Positions 11,681 through 44,740 of a DNA stretch of 64,000 nucleotides are shown in pieces. Position 1 is the first letter of the stretch; each line of letters starts with the position of its first letter. The DNA comes from Nyssa sinensis (lineage: Eukaryota; Streptophyta; Magnoliopsida; Cornales; Nyssaceae). Location: positions 5,208,392 through 5,272,391 of the forward strand of contig CM018036.1 in the NCBI GenBank assembly GCA_008638375.1, given 5' to 3'. The notes beneath the pieces are model-generated. The model had not been told where the DNA came from. It did no database searches and worked only from the letters and a program-made list of their open reading frames with translations. A program made the position numbers and the translations under genes.

Positions 11681-13201
11681 TATACTATTTGTTTGAAATT
11701 TTTGTACCGAAGTTTGAATCCCACGTAGGAGTCAGACGTCTTTAATAAATGTTTAAATGATGTGTTTAATAAACTTCAATAATCTTATGTCATATTTTAT
11801 CTTATGTAAAATTTGAAACGTACGTTGAATATTATTAATAATATATATATATATATATACATAATTAAAAATTAAATACCACAATCTAGTCGTCGCATTA
11901 ACTACATTTATGGAAAGTATCAGCCAGGTTTGAAACAAACATGCATGAATCTATACACCTGTAAGCAGAAACAGATATATGTTGTTTTCATATATGTAAA
12001 TAATGTTATAATTACAATTAAAGAATTTATTCTACAAAAGTAAGCAGTATTTAAATCACTAATTTCTTAAGTTTAGGCATCCACCTTAGCCAAACTTTGA
12101 GAGACGTTTCCATTTTTTTGTTTTGTATTTTTGAGACTGAAAACAATAAAATTTTGAAAATATTTTTCGGGTTGTTTTTGTTTTATTAATGAATTTGAAT
12201 TTTTTAAAATACGAAAAAATTACTTTTAGTGGTTTTTTTTTAAGTAACTGTTTTCATTTTTTTTTTCGGAAAACAGTTCTAAAAAATGCCACACTAAACA
12301 CAGTTTCTGTCAATACTTTTATTTTTATTTTGAAGAATATCCGAATATATATTTAGTGAAAAACAAAAAGGTGTGCGTTGATGTTGGATTTGACTTGATT
12401 TGGACATAAATTAACTATGATGGGTTGGTTTTATTGGGCTTGGGCTGAAAAGTGGACCCGGTCATGCGACCTCAACCATCCAATAAGGTCCTCTTGGTCA
12501 ACCCGCGCAGGTTTCATGTACAATTTTTCCAAAGCTAGACTTAAGACTGTCAATAGATCGAACGTTACATTTGATCCATTTTATCTAAATATGCTATAAA
12601 AAATTCAATTTCATTCAATTCAATCCGATAATTTATTTAATTAAACGAATTAAATATGTATTAAACAAATCTATTCGGTTAACAATTCAATTTAATTAAA
12701 TATAACATATATATTAAATTTTTATATATTATATTAAAATATATGTTTTAAACTTTTTATAATCCAATAGTTAACAGATCTGAATTTGAATCAAGAATTT
12801 GTAAATTTATCAAAAAAATCCGATCCAATAATTTTTTTAATAAATAAGAATCAAATTACCCCTAATTTAATTCATTTACAACCCTAGCTTATCTAACACA
12901 CAATTGCATGCATTCTTAGAAATTAGTCTTGATTGAAAAAGGAGGTGAACAACTTTATGCAACCAAGGAATACCTTAAATAAGGATAAATTACTCTAACC
13001 TTCTTTCGAATGTTTAATAATTGTGAACAATATTTCACTTGTTTTTAAAATTATATTATACCTCTTTTCGGCAATGTCAAATATAAGTTACTCTTAAATA
13101 AGAAATTATCCCGATCCTTGCTCATGGAAATTCATTGTAATAAGACCTAATTATTTCATATAAAATTATTAGAGAACTTGTTGAATTGGACCGAAAGGAG
13201 C

Positions 13202-13238
<37 letters not shown>

Positions 13239-13911
13239 CATACTTGAGTCTATCCCAAAAAATATAAGAAAAGTTCAAGAAAAATGGCATTCCAAAAATA
13301 TGTTCAATTCAATCCATCTCATTCCCATATGATATCTAGGACACTCAAAGATTGAATAGCTCTTCAAACTGCATTCAATTTGGAAGGAAGAATATTATTA
13401 TGGAGGACATTTCCATCAAAAAGAACTGATATATTTAAACAGTAAGTTTCAAAGCCCAAAATCTGTTCCAAACACTTCCCTCGAAGATGGCCTGTTTTGA
13501 CTATGCATACCTGATTTTGTTCACTCCCAAAGGATTTTTGTCTTGAGAAGGAGAGAAGGGTAGATGAACCGTAAGAATGTCATCTGCTATATGGGCTCGG
13601 AACAAAACAGATAGAAGTAGTAACTCTCCAACATTTTGTGTATGGATTGTAGAGGTCAACATCGCATCTGTAATGGTACCTATGCCAACTTACATGAACT
13701 GGTATGACCGTAGACAGAAGGATGTTTAAATGAATTTTTGCTCGAATGTGATAAACAATATATAAAATTCCCTTTCTAATAAGATGAAAGAGGCCTTACA
13801 AGAAGAAGGATCCTTATGTGGGATTGGCAACGTGGACTCAACAGCAAACTCATTTGGCACGAGAACCAAAAATACAAAAATAAATTACCAAATGTACAAA
13901 TGTCTGTATGA
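11681..13911. other. Intergenic DNA downstream of the copine gene
   Basis: TA microsatellites occur at about 11840-11862 and 13202-13240. A low-GC segment at about 12543-12890 has ends resembling GACTGTCAAT and ATTTACAACCCTAG, as seen at the ends of some small plant hAT-like elements; this is weak. The part next to 13911 should hold the 3' UTR of the copine gene. No other gene is seen. Confidence 0.4.
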
Positions 13912-34245
<20,334 letters not shown>

Positions 34246-34380
34246 TGCCGCGGCACAGGCACTCTGTATTGAGAGAGAGAGAGAGAGAGAGAGAGAAACT
34301 GAATGTAATGACTTCAAAATTGTGAACAGACAGAGAATATCCAGCGTAGGTCCACTTTGTCTGGCCAATGCCGTGTTCGA
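34246..34380 (-). promoter_or_regulatory. 5' leader of the copine gene with a CT-repeat
   Basis: A run of about 13 GA units (34271-34296; CT on the sense strand) sits about 26 bp upstream of the ATG. CT-rich leaders are common in plant 5' UTRs. The transcription start and TATA box are not identified. Confidence 0.5.
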
Positions 34381-36861
34381 TTACAAAACTTGAAAAAGCG
34401 CGTTGATTTTAAATCAAGGAAAATTACACTTGAGATGAATTTCTAAGGATAAATTATAAGCAGATCCAATAATTTAATAAAAAATACATTTATTTTAATG
34501 GGAAAAAAAAAAGTGATGTGTGCTTAAATTGACTGTGTCAGCATTATTAACAATTTATTATGTGTTACTAATTAATTGCTCCGTTAATAATATATAATAA
34601 AATTACTTGAAGATATGATTGAATAGTAAAGTTTTGTTTGGATAGTTTTTGAGAGTTAGAGTTTTAAGAAATTTTTTTTAAGAAGTGTTTTTAAGTAATT
34701 TTTTAAAATTTGAACCATTGTTTAGATTGATTAATTTGAAAAAAGATAAAAAAAAAAAAGTAGGTTATGTTTAGTTATGTTTTTAAAATAAGATTTTTAA
34801 TTTCAAATTACAGAATGTGTTTTAAAATTAATTTTTTTTTATTTTTTAAAATTTAGATTATCATATCTCTAGCTTATAATTTATTAAGTTCTAACATATT
34901 TTAAAATTTATTAATTTAATTTAATAAATAAATAATAATTAATATTATATAAATATTAAATTAGTCAAGTTTAACTCTTAATCGATTTATTCAGAATTAA
35001 TTTATAAAATAAATAAATCAAGTTTAATTACAATTTAAGACTTATTTATTTTAATGAATTAAACTTAAACAATTCATTTTTCATTTTATATAAAAAATAA
35101 AATTAAGATAAATAACTTATATTTTTTAATCAAAAGAGATTTTAATTAATATTTATTTGAACATGAAAAAAAAAATTGTTCAAAATTAAAAAATAAAAAA
35201 AATTAAATAAAAGAAATATTTTTGTCATTTTAAAACATGGGATACGTATTTGGCAAGCTATTAATTTTAATTTTTTTAATTTTTTATAATTTAAATTATC
35301 TTATTTAAATATATTTTCACAATTTTAAAAAAATTAATTATAAATTTTTTTAAAATATTTTAAAAATAATTATATCTGAATCATATTTTTACAATTTTTA
35401 AAAATTTAAAAAAAATGTATTTAGGCAATCTCATTACACCGCCTTAGATTGCGACACGTGTTCTCATCAAGAAAAGGCAGGAACCTAATCCAACGGTTCA
35501 GCGCACACCCCTTTTTTCCTTGCTTCACCCAGCTGTTCGCGTTAGCTTTCTTTGTCAATTGCATCAGCTTTCTTTTGTACTCTCTCTGTCAATAACATCA
35601 GCTTTTTTTGTACGGAGGACACGCTTTAGCTTCGTTTCTCCACAAACTTTCAAGTGATATTCTGAAATAAGGTGAGAGATAATTCCATACCAAACAGGTT
35701 TTTGAAATTTTGGATACTGTGAATCTAATTTGAGTAGCTATCCAAACAGAACCTAAAAATGTTAAAAAAAAAAATAAAATTAAGTGTTTCGAATTCGAGT
35801 ATTCTCTATATCGATAGTTGACAATTAGGGTTTAAAAGATGAGCATAACTGTCACAAGAAGATGGACTTAATCTGATGCGTATAAGTTAATTCAGAATAT
35901 CTCTTCACCGATTCATAAAAAAAAATAATACATAGTGAACTCTGTCGGTAGCATATAATGAGTTGATGAAGTGCTATGAGCACATAGCAAATTGTGCTAG
36001 TATTATTAGCAGAGTTTACTCATGTGTTACTACTATCTTCAATTTCAATGATAGCACATAATAAAATGCTGGTAATATATAATGAATTGTTAATTTAAAT
36101 TAAGTGTAAATATTTTAATTCTAGTATAATTTATTTTTTTACTTATCAATTTAAGTATAATTTTTTTGAAACTATTGAATATACTTATATTAAATCTCAT
36201 AATTTCATGTTAAGTATAATTTTTAATTAATGATGTGATTTTCATTTGATAACCTCTTTGCGGAATAATTTATTTTTATTTTTCTATTTCCGAGTCAAGA
36301 TTCGCCAAGTCTCCAAATGACGATATGTATGTCATTTGATATAGCAACTTAACAATATCAAATTACTATAGAGCCCCTTAGGGACTTTTACATGTAATTC
36401 AAAAGGTAATATTATATTATACAGCACAGTACTATATATATATATATATATATAGTAAGTGATATCAATTCATTGTACAAACAAAAATTATAAATCATTT
36501 TTATGTCTTGATTCAGATGGATACACACACACTGGGTGTCTCCTGGGCCCACAGTAGTAATTTACAACTTTAGAATATTGCAATAGTATGTGAATTCATA
36601 TGAGTGGAATCAATTTAGCTGAAAGCTGTCAAGCAATTAGAAGGGGCAAATTACTTTCATGGAAAGTAACAAGTAAGGAATGCTGAGAAAAGGAGATTCA
36701 AAAGGTCATGAGCAGCAATATATGTTATGATTTGGTCTAATATATGTATAGAAAAAGTAGAGCCTCAAAGGAGAAATAGAACAAGTCTTTCTAACTTTTT
36801 AGGTCAATTCAGTCTCAGATTGTCTTCAAGCTCGTTAGACTCAAATGAGCTGGAGACTCTC
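34381..36861. other. AT-rich intergenic DNA upstream of the copine gene
   Basis: Very low GC from about 34620 to 35420, with many A/T runs. A (TA)n tract lies at about 36433-36454. It should contain the copine promoter. No gene or bounded element could be supported. Confidence 0.5.
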
Positions 36862-37530
36862 AATAATTCTCCCTCCCTCCCTCCCTCCCTCCCTCAACCC
36901 AACCCCCCCCCCCCCCCCTCTCTCTCTCTCTCTCATCTTAACAAATCTATGTTTTCTTTATGTTAAAATAGTTTAATATAGATTGTTGGTTTATTTTCAA
37001 ATAATTTAAACTTTTAGAGCAGCAGATGATCTAACATGATATTAGAACTTCAATTCTGAGAGATCTTGGATTTAACTCCCCCCAGTTAATTCGGTACAAG
37101 ATTTGCACTCCTTCATTATGTTCCATTAGAGTTCGCACTCTATTCCGTCAATCTACATTCATATATCTCCATCGGCATTGTACATGAGAAACAATGTTTA
37201 AATAACTTGATATAAATTGTTAATCCATTCTCAAGTAATTTAAGTTTTTAGAAGAACCGGTAATCTAACAATTTATTCTTCTTCTTCTCTTTTGTACCTA
37301 CAATCATAACAACCAGAGAGGCAGACAAAAAATTATAGAAAACTAAAGATTGTCATTGGATTTCTATACATAATTCTCCCCGTCCCAACCCAAACAATAA
37401 TGTCCATGGAGGCGCCTCTCTCTTTCTCTCACTCATCTTAACAAATCTATGTTTTGTTGCTTCTATTTTTTTACACCTAAAATCAGAACAAACAGGAAGG
37501 CAGACAGCAGACATGGAAAACTAAAGGAAA
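36862..37530. repeat. Tandem duplication, first copy interrupted by a TRIM
   Basis: Copy 1 (36862 to about 37350) and copy 2 (about 37371-37530) share AATTCTCCC, CATCTTAACAAATCTATG, ACAACCAGAGAGGCAGAC (or a close variant) and GAAAACTAAAG in the same order. Copy 1 has in addition expanded CCCT, C and CT runs (about 36870-36935) and the 310-bp insert at 36961-37270. Copy 2 serves as the empty site. Confidence 0.8.
36961..37270 (+). mobile_element. TRIM: terminal-repeat retrotransposon in miniature
   Basis: Two 76-bp terminal repeats (36961-37036 and 37195-37270) start TGTT and end TCTAACA. A degenerate iMet primer site (TGATATTAGAAC) follows the first. Flanks CTTTA and ATTTA match at four of five bases. 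The whole is 310 bp with no coding capacity. A relative of the repeat is at 43637-43711. Confidence 0.8.
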
Positions 37531-39027
37531 AATAATGAATGTCTGTACTTCCAAAAGCATTAAGTAGACCACATCCCCATCTAATCTAACATGCATAGTG
37601 ACCAATTAGTGGTACCTTAAGCATATATTAAAAGGGCAAAAGGGCAAATACGGTATAACAAACTCCCGTCACTATAAGATTCAAAAAAATATTAGATGTA
37701 CGTAACTTTACTCTCGCAAACAAAAAAGTTATTTTCACAAAATGACAATAAAACAATCTTACCGTTGCGCCAAGTCTTATCCTCGTCTTAAGCATTTCAA
37801 TCAATAGCATTGTCCCTGTCATAAAAGTAACTTGGTGCAGCCCACTGATCCCCTCAGATTCAAATCATCCCAACCTCAATTGTTGATCAATTAACTCCCT
37901 ATTTCATGCGAGCCAAATCACTTTAATGATTCAGATAATAAAAAAATAAAAAAAAAAAAAACAGAAAAGTGAATGACTCCATTGTTTAGTGGAATCAGAT
38001 TAGTGATTTTAATGTTCTTCATGGAAATATTGTCAGAATCAACAAGCACAGAAGTTGTGAGGTCAACCACTAGGGGATGAATGGTGGACCAAAACAGACG
38101 TGTATGGACGGGCTAGACACTTCATTGGATACATTCAAGCATTATGAACATTTGGCTCAGATATCCACTTTTATGTTATTTCAGATGGCAAGAAGACCTG
38201 AAGGCTTCTCGGTAGAATAGAATAGGACCCAAAAAAAAGGGCAATGACGCTACTGACCTCCTCTCTTGTACGACTCTAATATGAGTCAAGTTATTCGCTC
38301 AACTCGTAAGATAAATAAATTAAATTAAAACATATTTTAAAATTCATTAATTTATAAAACTCAGACTTATTAAGCCTAAAAATAATCTAATATAATATAT
38401 AAAAAACCAAGCTACTCGAATCGGCTCGTAATCGGCTCAAAAAATTAACAAACCAAGTTTGAAAATAGTTCAAAATTCATTTATTTTAACAAGTTAACTA
38501 GCCAAGCTTGAACAATCCATTGCTCAGTAAGACTCATTTACAACCCTACTCTCTTGATGAGAAAGACTGCCATCCAGACAGATTCCTCTTTCATGGTCAA
38601 CCCACCATTTTTTCCAGCTTCCTTGTTATGACCTCAGTGTGTTTGCTGCAATGGCCATACCTAATTTCACTCCCACTTTTTACTGATTCTTTGTCTTTTA
38701 ATTTTAAGCCCATCTCAAAATCTCTTGTTTCAAGCATTTCATCTCCTTATGGTCGCAACCCAGGGCCTTAAAACATCATCAAACGGTCATAGGAACAACA
38801 TAGCGAAACAAAGAAGACGAGCCATACAATGAGATGACAGGGTAAATTCGTAACAACCCAGGTTAGATTCAAAGTTTTCCTCAGATTGCCAGAAACTTGT
38901 TAATACAAATTAACAGTTTGCCGGCACAATGAAGCCTAAGGCTACAAAGATGTTTCAAACACATCCACCAGGCAAAGCAATGCTGAGACTCCATCGCATT
39001 CAAGACAATGTTCTGTATTTCCTGGGG
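37531..39027. other. Intergenic DNA between the copine and DCD genes
   Basis: No gene is supported. About 38320-38545 has AGCTCG-like words and an ATTTACAACCCTA end, seen in some plant non-autonomous elements; this is weak. The right part should hold the DCD gene's 3' UTR. Confidence 0.45.
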
Positions 39028-42000
39028 TTAACGGTGCTTCTGTGTGGCCCCTGCAAAGGAATAAAAGGACGAAACAGAAGCGCTCCCCCCTGCAAATCCA
39101 GTCCTCCTGGATGCAGGGGCATGTAGTTGTGCAAGTGGTGGACCATAACGATTTACAGGAACTGCATGGGAATTGTAGTATCCAACGATATTATCCTGCT
39201 GCGGAACAATATCTCCCCCCCTCTCCAATGGTGGCCAATGGTACTGTCCCTCCAAGCCAATGACTCGATCATGAGGAACCATCTCCTGCACAGCCCTATA
39301 CCTGTGATAATAGCAACTCAACAGGACAGTGAGGTTTCAGTTTCACAATACAACTCTTAGATAAATAAAAAGAAAAACAATCAATGTGCATCTCACAAAG
39401 GAGATGCCATCTGAACATCTAGCAAGAATCAAGTTTCCCTAACAGAATAGACTAAGTTAAATAAGAAATTTTAAAAATTTTATTAAATTATTAGTGTGTG
39501 TGTGTGTGTGTGTTTTTGGGGGTGGGGGGAGTTCTAACGCACATTACTTTCTTTAACAAGCTCATCTAAAGTGTGCTAAAACATGATGCATTTCCTTTTT
39601 CGATGGCTTTAGGGTGACAATCACCCACAAACTTCAGTCAAAACAAAGCTGTGCTCCTCAAAACTTTATCACTGTTAAAAGAATGAATTAAACACCTTCA
39701 TGGCATTTTCAAGTACCCTTCCTGCTTTAATAAGCAATGCTCTCAAAGGCAGTGAAAAAAGTCCAAAATGATAACTGGACGATTCTCAGTTTCTGTTGTT
39801 TCCCTATAATGAAATGTAATGTTCCTACACACAAGAATAGAAAAGGTAAAAAAAATGTCACATCTATCAAACAATAGTAATAAAAACAGGTTTTAAATCT
39901 GACGTTGAAATACATAACATGCATATTGGAGACCCCTGCCTTGACCAGCCAACCACGCAACCCCCAAAGGAAACAGAACCCCTAGAATAGGATTCCACCA
40001 CCGTTGAGTCTACACAATTCAATTGCAAACACGAATAGAGACACACACAGAGAACACAGCCCTTTACAGGAAACTCTTCCCAACCTTTTATTCACTATAT
40101 ACTCATATGAATACAAAGGACTTGCCCAAAGGCTACAAAAATAGACTCTCCCTCACAGATTTGTCCACACCCCTTGTGTATAACTCTCTATACACTTCTG
40201 TGTTTTCTACAAGAGACCTTGCCCCCTTTATATAGGCAGAGATCTCAACCGCTCCATGTGACATGCACATGGCATGCAGTTGCCCCCAACTGCTAGGGTT
40301 TGTCACAGGCTGCCACCTGTGCTGTGCAGTTGCACCCCAACTGCTAGGGCTTATCTGAAGCCTTGGATACGCGCCACCTGTGAGGATCCGTGCCTCACTT
40401 TGCCGCACACAATAGGGGCCCTTGGATCAGCGTGCCACCTGTGAGGATCCATGCATCCATTGTCGCACACAATGTGAGCCATTGGATCATGCCAGCATAG
40501 CAGGCAGTTGCCTTGCGCCTTCTGTCAGCCCGCAACTGCCTTGCGCCCAGCAACTGCCCCCCCAACTGCCTTGCACAACTGCCCTGCGCCGCAACTGCCT
40601 TGCGCCCAGCAACTGCCCTGCGCCGCAACTGCCTTGTGCAACTGCACCGCAACTGCCCCGCAACTGCCTTGCGCCCAGCAACTGCTCTACGCAACTGCTC
40701 AGCAACTGCCTTGCGCCCAGCAACTGCCCCGCGCAACTGCTCTGCAACTGCCTTGCGCCACAACTGCCAGCCCCGAGCCCACACTCAAGGACACGGCCAT
40801 ATGTAGTCCGTCTTGCACCCACGCACCACTTGACCCAGCCCAAGCTTCCGTATTAGCCCTCGTTGCCAAGCCATGCCCCCACACGCCTTAGTCTTCCTTA
40901 GCCGCATAGGCCACTCGCCCATGGGGGCTTGCATTGGTTAGCCATCTAAGGACAACAAAGGCTGTTAGACCAAAGGCTAACCAAGGAGCGAAATAGTGTC
41001 TTTGAAACTTGTCAGAAATCATTGACCAAGAACAGGTCCTGGGATTCAAACTTTCACTTGCATTCCCCATTAACATGCTGGGTTGCTTGCAAGCTGCAAG
41101 ATACCAAATCAGTTTTATTCACCAAAATCTAAGAGAGTAATTACCTGGGATGCAGGTCTTGCACAGTCTGGGCAGGGCCAGCCAAGTATGGCTGTCTAGT
41201 TTCTGCAAAAAAATATGGGTCATTGGGAGCTGGCAGGCGTTGCTGCTCCATAGTTGGACAGACATAATCCATGGTTGCTGCGGTTCCATACCATTCATGC
41301 TGTGAGGTTAGCACCGTTTGTTGAACAGGTTGAGGCTCCATTACTGGAGGAGTATGAACATGATGTATTCCAGCTAGATATGGATCCTCCAGAAAAGGCA
41401 GCCTCGCTGAGGGCTGGAGCTGCTGCTTCAATGCTGGTGGTGGCATTGCCTGTGGCGGGGCCACAATTAGCATTGCTTGTGGCGGGGCCGCATTTAGCAT
41501 TGCCTGCTGGCGGGGCCGCATTTAGCATTGCCTGCGGCAGAGCCCCATTTGGCATTGCCTGTGGCGGGGCCACATTTGGCATTGGAGGGGGCACAGATGC
41601 TGCTGATGGTGCAGGAAATGGACGAAATAATGATAATAGATTCTTAACCTGCATCATGATGGAAAATTTTATTAATAAATATAAGGTGAAGTGACCCAGC
41701 CAATAAGAGTTAAGGACATATTTGAACTTCATAATCAGAAAGGAAATTGTGTGTTACCTGTTTGGCATTGAGTTCTGATTTGAATTTGTAGCCCTGATAA
41801 ATGTCACGTATAGCATGTTTCAAAGCACTCTCTGGCAATGGAAGACATTCCTTATAAATTTTGAAGCTCACCTGAAAATAAGTTACTGGCAGCCTCAAAG
41901 CATAGGGCAGATAGAAATTTTCTCTACTAGTCTAACCAGTTGTGCTAAAGAAGTGGTAACGAAGATTACAAAAAACTATTCAATCAAGGCACAACGAATA

Positions 42001-44732
42001 CCAACTGTTGGTACTAAGTCTACCTGAGCTCACCATGTCCACATAGCAATGTATCCAAGTGACAAGTGGACAGACTCACAAAGCCTGACGACCATGTCAG
42101 CATCCTTATCATAGCCAAATCAACCACTCCTAGAGTGACACGTGAACGATGTGAATAACCCTGACCAAGGGATAACTTAAATTAACCAAGGGTAGAGCTT
42201 CCTGAGGAACTCCCCTCATGGTTTTCCCCTACAATGGCGAAAGTCCTCATCAAGGAAATACTACAAGAATAAAGGTCCCAAGGAACATTGGCCGACCAAT
42301 TCTTCATCACATAGGCAGATTTGGTCGAACTAGAAACACTAGTTCCCTAATATGCCACCACAACTCCTCACGTAGGAGTTTCCATGCTCCTAAAGAGCTT
42401 ACATGCCCTTCCAGAACATGTGATGGGGATCAAGGACTTCATCAAGAAAGACTTCACGGGCCATTTATATTTGATCCAAGAGGATATTATTTATTTTAAC
42501 TAATTTTATTTTTAATATTCCATTTTTAAGATTTAGTTCCTTACTTTTAGGATTTGATTACTTTGAATTTGCCTATATAAAGGCATAGGATGTATTGAAT
42601 TATTTACATTTGAATGAATTGAAAAGAGAATTATTGATTTCTCCATGTCTTCTTCTCTCTTTCTCCCTTCCTTCCCTCTATTCTCTTCTCTTCTCTTTCT
42701 TCTCTCCCTATTTTCTCTTCCTTCACTGTTCTACATCAACATGGTTGCTTAAGACTTCAGGGCAAGTCTTAGGAGACCTTCACGGTCTAGCACGTGGCTA
42801 TGGGACCAACCTAAGTGTTATAGTCCTCCTTTTAGGATCCTTATGGTCTTGTGGTATGGAGGCTAAAGTATCGGGTTCTTCGAAGACTTTCACAGCTCAA
42901 TCATAGAACTCTTTGAACTTTCCAAACCAGAGAGAGACCTTCCATAACCTTTTATAATCTTCTATCCATTTCCACTATATTCTATAATTTTCTATAGTGT
43001 TCCATAATTACCTACTATTCTGAACACTATCTAGACACGTGTAAGTCTCTACACATCCCATGGAAACCCTAACAAACTCACATGTATCAGCCTTACTATA
43101 AAAAAAAAAAAAAAAACCAACGTTGCATCTTTCGGAGGATTTCTATGACCTCCTATGATTACCAATCATTAGAGTAGGTATTGGATCTTGTGTTGATATC
43201 ACCCGAATATTCTCGAGATTCCTAGCCCTATCCACTCTCTGTCTCTTGAAATTCTGAATTGCCATACTTTTTTCCTATCGCTCAACTTTAGGACCCCTTC
43301 CTGGTATATGACTCACTCACATACAACTCATCTCTAACCGGTCAACTCCAAAGTCTCACGACCACACTATCCACACCAACAAAGCATCAAAAAACTAAAT
43401 GGCTTTCGATGACATTAACAACAAATGCTAAACCATTTTAACAAAAGAAAGGGGGGGAGCAGGACACCATGTAGAAGGAAAAAATGTTAAAGAGCCTTTG
43501 TTACAAGAGGTCTTGAGCTCAAATCTCTCCATTTGAATTTATTTCCCGTTTACATTTGCACTATCTTCTACTTTGCAATTGTCTGTGATTTCTTGGCCTC
43601 TCCACATGCGAGTCCAAGGTCGCACGGAAGGGGGAGTGTTGAGAGCTTAATGTACATTGTTGGTCCATTCTCTTACAACTTGAGCTTTTGGAGCAACTAG
43701 TGATTTAACAATGCCAAGGTTAGAGGACGAGTTAATTGGGTGCTTGTCATGCCTCCAAAAGATTAGTGGCAAAAGACTGCTCTTTGTCTTGTGCACCCTG
43801 ATTCCCATGACTTGTGGTGAGTGTGGAGAAAGCGAAACACTAGTACATTTGAGGATGTGGAGTCATCACCTCATAGAATTGAGGACATGATGTTAAATAC
43901 TTTTCATTTTTTGGTTGTCTAGGAAATTTCCAAATTCTTTACACGCTTTAATAGATTTTATTAGAAATTTGAACTTTATACAAGGAGCATAGGTTTAGCT
44001 CCTGTACACTTTACGTGTACAATGGGTTGTCCCCATCCGGTGTGATGTTAATATTACATCTTTTACTTGTAAGAAAAACAAGAAGAAAAAAAAAGGTTGG
44101 TAGTGACTGATGCCACCAGCTTTACTCCAAATCAATAACCAAGCATTGAGCTTCCATCTTGATACTAAGGTCCTCAATATTTTTTTAAACTTTTCTCAGC
44201 CCTCGATCTTAAACGAGAACCATGTGGGGGTTGGGATGAAATATACCAACAATACAGGGCTTACCTGTGCAGGAAACTTCCCTCCAAAAGCAGCTGATTC
44301 CAAGTTCAATTTTCCACTGGAGGTTGCCTTGTATACACCATAGAGAAGCTTTAGGTCAAAATCAAACAGAAAAAGATTCATGCCTGGCTTGATCTTCTCT
44401 ACATCTTCGCTTCTTCCTGCAGGCAGTCCAAAAACACGGTTTTGATAGCACTCTGGTTTTGTCTTTCCATTACACATAAATATAAAACCAGAAAGTCGCT
44501 CCAAATTGTTCTCGTCCTCCTCTTTTCCCCGTGGAGCAGCTCTACTGCCTTTAGTGATGGGAGCAGAAGAACAGGCTGGTGCAGGGTCAGAGAGAGGAGT
44601 AGGAGTGGGAACGACAGCATTAGTTGCTTCAACCTTTGGAACCACCTTCTTCTTCTTTATCTTTTTGTTGGCATCTGGTCTGCTTATGGTCAGCCCATTG
44701 TTTTTCAACTTCTTGCCTTTTCCTTTCGCCAT
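39028..44732 (-). CDS. DCD-domain (development and cell death) protein, frameshifted
   Basis: Coding exons are 44265-44732, 41758-41871, 41145-41648 and 39028-39301; all introns are GT-AG. The ATG at 44732 follows a 5' UTR splice acceptor. An N-terminal Lys-rich stretch ([14 protein letters not shown]) may be a nuclear signal. The DCD domain spans about residues 80-200 ([49 protein letters not shown]). An Ala/Pro repeat and a Pro/Gln/Tyr-rich C-terminus follow. DCD proteins respond to stress and cell-death signals. Exon 3 is 504 bp but the flanking phases need 503: one of five 27-bp repeat units is 28 bp (extra base about 41507). As read, the protein stops at 41295 after about 311 residues; without the extra base it would be about 452. 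It could be a real lesion, a polymorphism or an assembly error. Confidence 0.88.
40363..40490. repeat. 59-60 bp tandem repeat in the LTR-like insert
   Basis: Units starting TTGGAT lie at 40363, 40422 and 40482 (partial). They share GCCACCTGTGAGGATCC and CGCACACAAT. Confidence 0.8.
40528..40775. repeat. GC-rich CAACTGCC minisatellite
   Basis: More than a dozen copies of CAACTGCC or CAACTGCT alternate with TTGCGCCCAG and TGCGCCG spacers. Overlapping open frames on both strands come from the repeat's lack of A/T and are not genes. The same word pair also occurs upstream at about 40277 and 40327. Confidence 0.9.
41444..41579 (-). repeat. 27-bp coding minisatellite in the DCD gene
   Basis: Units begin at 41444, 41471, 41498, 41526 and 41553, that is 27, 27, 28, 27 and 27 bp. 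Each encodes a nine-residue block of the type AMPNVAPPQ. The 28-bp unit (41498-41525) breaks the frame. Confidence 0.9.
42421..42738 (+). mobile_element. Solo LTR with target duplication ACATG
   Basis: The 318-bp unit starts TGATGGGGATC and ends TTCTACATCA. A TATA box (CCTATATAAAGGC at about 42572-42584) and a CT-rich stretch lie inside. ACATG flanks both sides (42416-42420 and 42739-42743). It lies in DCD coding intron 1, antisense to the gene, and shares layout and termini with 25467-25753. Confidence 0.85.
43440..43711 (+). mobile_element. TRIM 3' remnant with purine tract and terminal repeat
   Basis: GGAAGGGGGAG directly precedes a 75-bp terminal repeat (43637-43711) that starts TGTTGAGAG and ends TTTAACA. 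It is related to the repeats of the TRIM at 36961-37270. The upstream terminal repeat is lost or too diverged to see. Confidence 0.6.
43740..44095 (+). mobile_element. LINE 3' fragment in DCD intron 1
   Basis: Plus-strand translation around 43800-43900 gives a WRKRN..FEDVE-like L1 ORF2 tail. A 3' UTR-like part and an A-rich end (about 44075-44094) follow. Confidence 0.55.
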
Positions 44733-44740
44733 AAGTAGAA

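Larger units (their letters stand above)
39955..41080 (-). mobile_element. LTR-like insert in DCD intron 3
   Basis: In minus sense it has a repeat-rich upstream part, a TATA box (CCTATATAAAGGGGGC at about 40222-40237), an AATAAAAGG polyadenylation-like word near 40085, and an end near 39995. This is the layout of an LTR promoter. GC content is far above the surroundings. No matching target duplication was found, so the limits are approximate. A decayed host promoter is less likely. Confidence 0.45.

Noticed and set aside
40395..40891. Several overlapping open frames of about 60-145 codons on both strands
   Set aside because: All arise from the CAACTGCC minisatellite, which lacks stop codons by composition. 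None has homology or splice context.
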